Of a DNA stretch of 30,191 nucleotides, positions 30,157-30,191 are shown one piece after another. Origin of the DNA: Actinobacteria bacterium UBA5176 (lineage in GTDB: Bacteria; Actinomycetota; UBA4738). Each line of letters starts with the position of its first letter. Within the stretch, counting starts at the first letter, position 1. The stretch covers positions 6,213 through 36,403 of the forward strand of contig DHWS01000082.1 of NCBI GenBank assembly GCA_002413305.1, written 5' to 3'. Made by a program: the position numbers and the translations under genes. The notes below the pieces were generated by a model. The model made no database searches and was not told the origin of the DNA. It was given only the letters and a program-made list of their open reading frames with translations.

Positions 30157-30191
30157 GTGCGGAGGTGTGGAGATGCGGAGATGCGGAGATG
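30157..30191. repeat. 8-bp tandem repeat running off the right edge
   Basis: Four consecutive octamers are seen: GTGCGGAG, GTGTGGAG, ATGCGGAG, ATGCGGAG, followed by ATG at the end of the window. The unit is RTGYGGAG. The total length is unknown because the window ends inside it. An 8-bp unit would shift the reading frame on copy-number change. An assembly or contig-end effect is possible. Confidence 0.8.

Noticed and set aside
1..30191. Search for insertion sequences, CRISPR arrays, phage genes or toxin-antitoxin pairs
   Set aside because: No transposase, integrase, spaced direct repeats, cas or toxin-like genes were seen; the only tandem repeats are the palindrome pair and the right-edge octamer.

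Overview
The window reads as chromosomal DNA of a high-GC actinomycete (Actinomycetota). This rests on several lineage-typical genes: two type I glutamine synthetases flanking glnE, an orphan GlnR-like OmpR regulator, an MshA-type mycothiol glycosyltransferase, an RsiG-like protein, and an XRE regulator next to a lysine/alanine-rich HbhA-like protein. Base composition and codon use look uniform. I see no transposon, phage, CRISPR array, tRNA or rRNA. The species cannot be named from sequence alone; a deep-branching or uncultured lineage is plausible.

Layout. 1-9000 is a glutamine/nitrogen block: nadE (cut by the left edge) and a GlnA2-type synthetase, a secreted beta-helix protein, a tiny membrane protein, glnE, an alkaline-phosphatase-superfamily hydrolase and, convergent to it, the adenylylatable glnA1. 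9060-12450 holds a DUF2207 lipoprotein, a SnoaL-like protein, a GlnR-like regulator and a MoaD/ThiS-like carrier. 12510-16100 holds a luciferase-like oxidoreductase, assimilatory sulfate genes (cysH, sat, divergent) and a GNAT. 16170-20141 is an acyl-CoA degradation run: two acyl-CoA dehydrogenases and an acyl-CoA ligase. 20290-22924 holds a coiled-coil M23 peptidase, an RsiG-like protein and an asparaginase II. 22980-25980 has XRE plus HbhA-like, mshA and a GNAT. 25979-26429 has no protein gene but carries a strong promoter and a highly structured candidate non-coding RNA. 26430-30124 has an ABC-F ATPase, proline dehydrogenase, proC and a small basic protein. An 8-bp tandem repeat runs off the right edge.

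How they fit together. Nitrogen is the recurring theme: ammonia assimilation and its control (glnA1, glnA2, glnE, GlnR-like), release of nitrogen from asparagine and proline, and glutamine-dependent NAD synthesis. Both glutamine synthetase promoters carry a matching GlnR-like box, and the two boxes lie one helical turn apart relative to the -10. Sulfate reduction and MshA feed thiol metabolism. About a dozen genes have a TANNNT hexamer only 6-11 nt before the start codon and no Shine-Dalgarno, so leaderless transcription is common here. Genes with strong AGGAGG sites have their promoters further upstream.

Most worth a second look: the structured RNA at about 26136-26420 with mutually exclusive helices; the paired GlnR boxes; the RsiG-like protein with two imperfect c-di-GMP signatures; the leaderless 15-codon ORF overlapping the proline dehydrogenase start; and the tandem 14-bp palindromes at 7397-7424.
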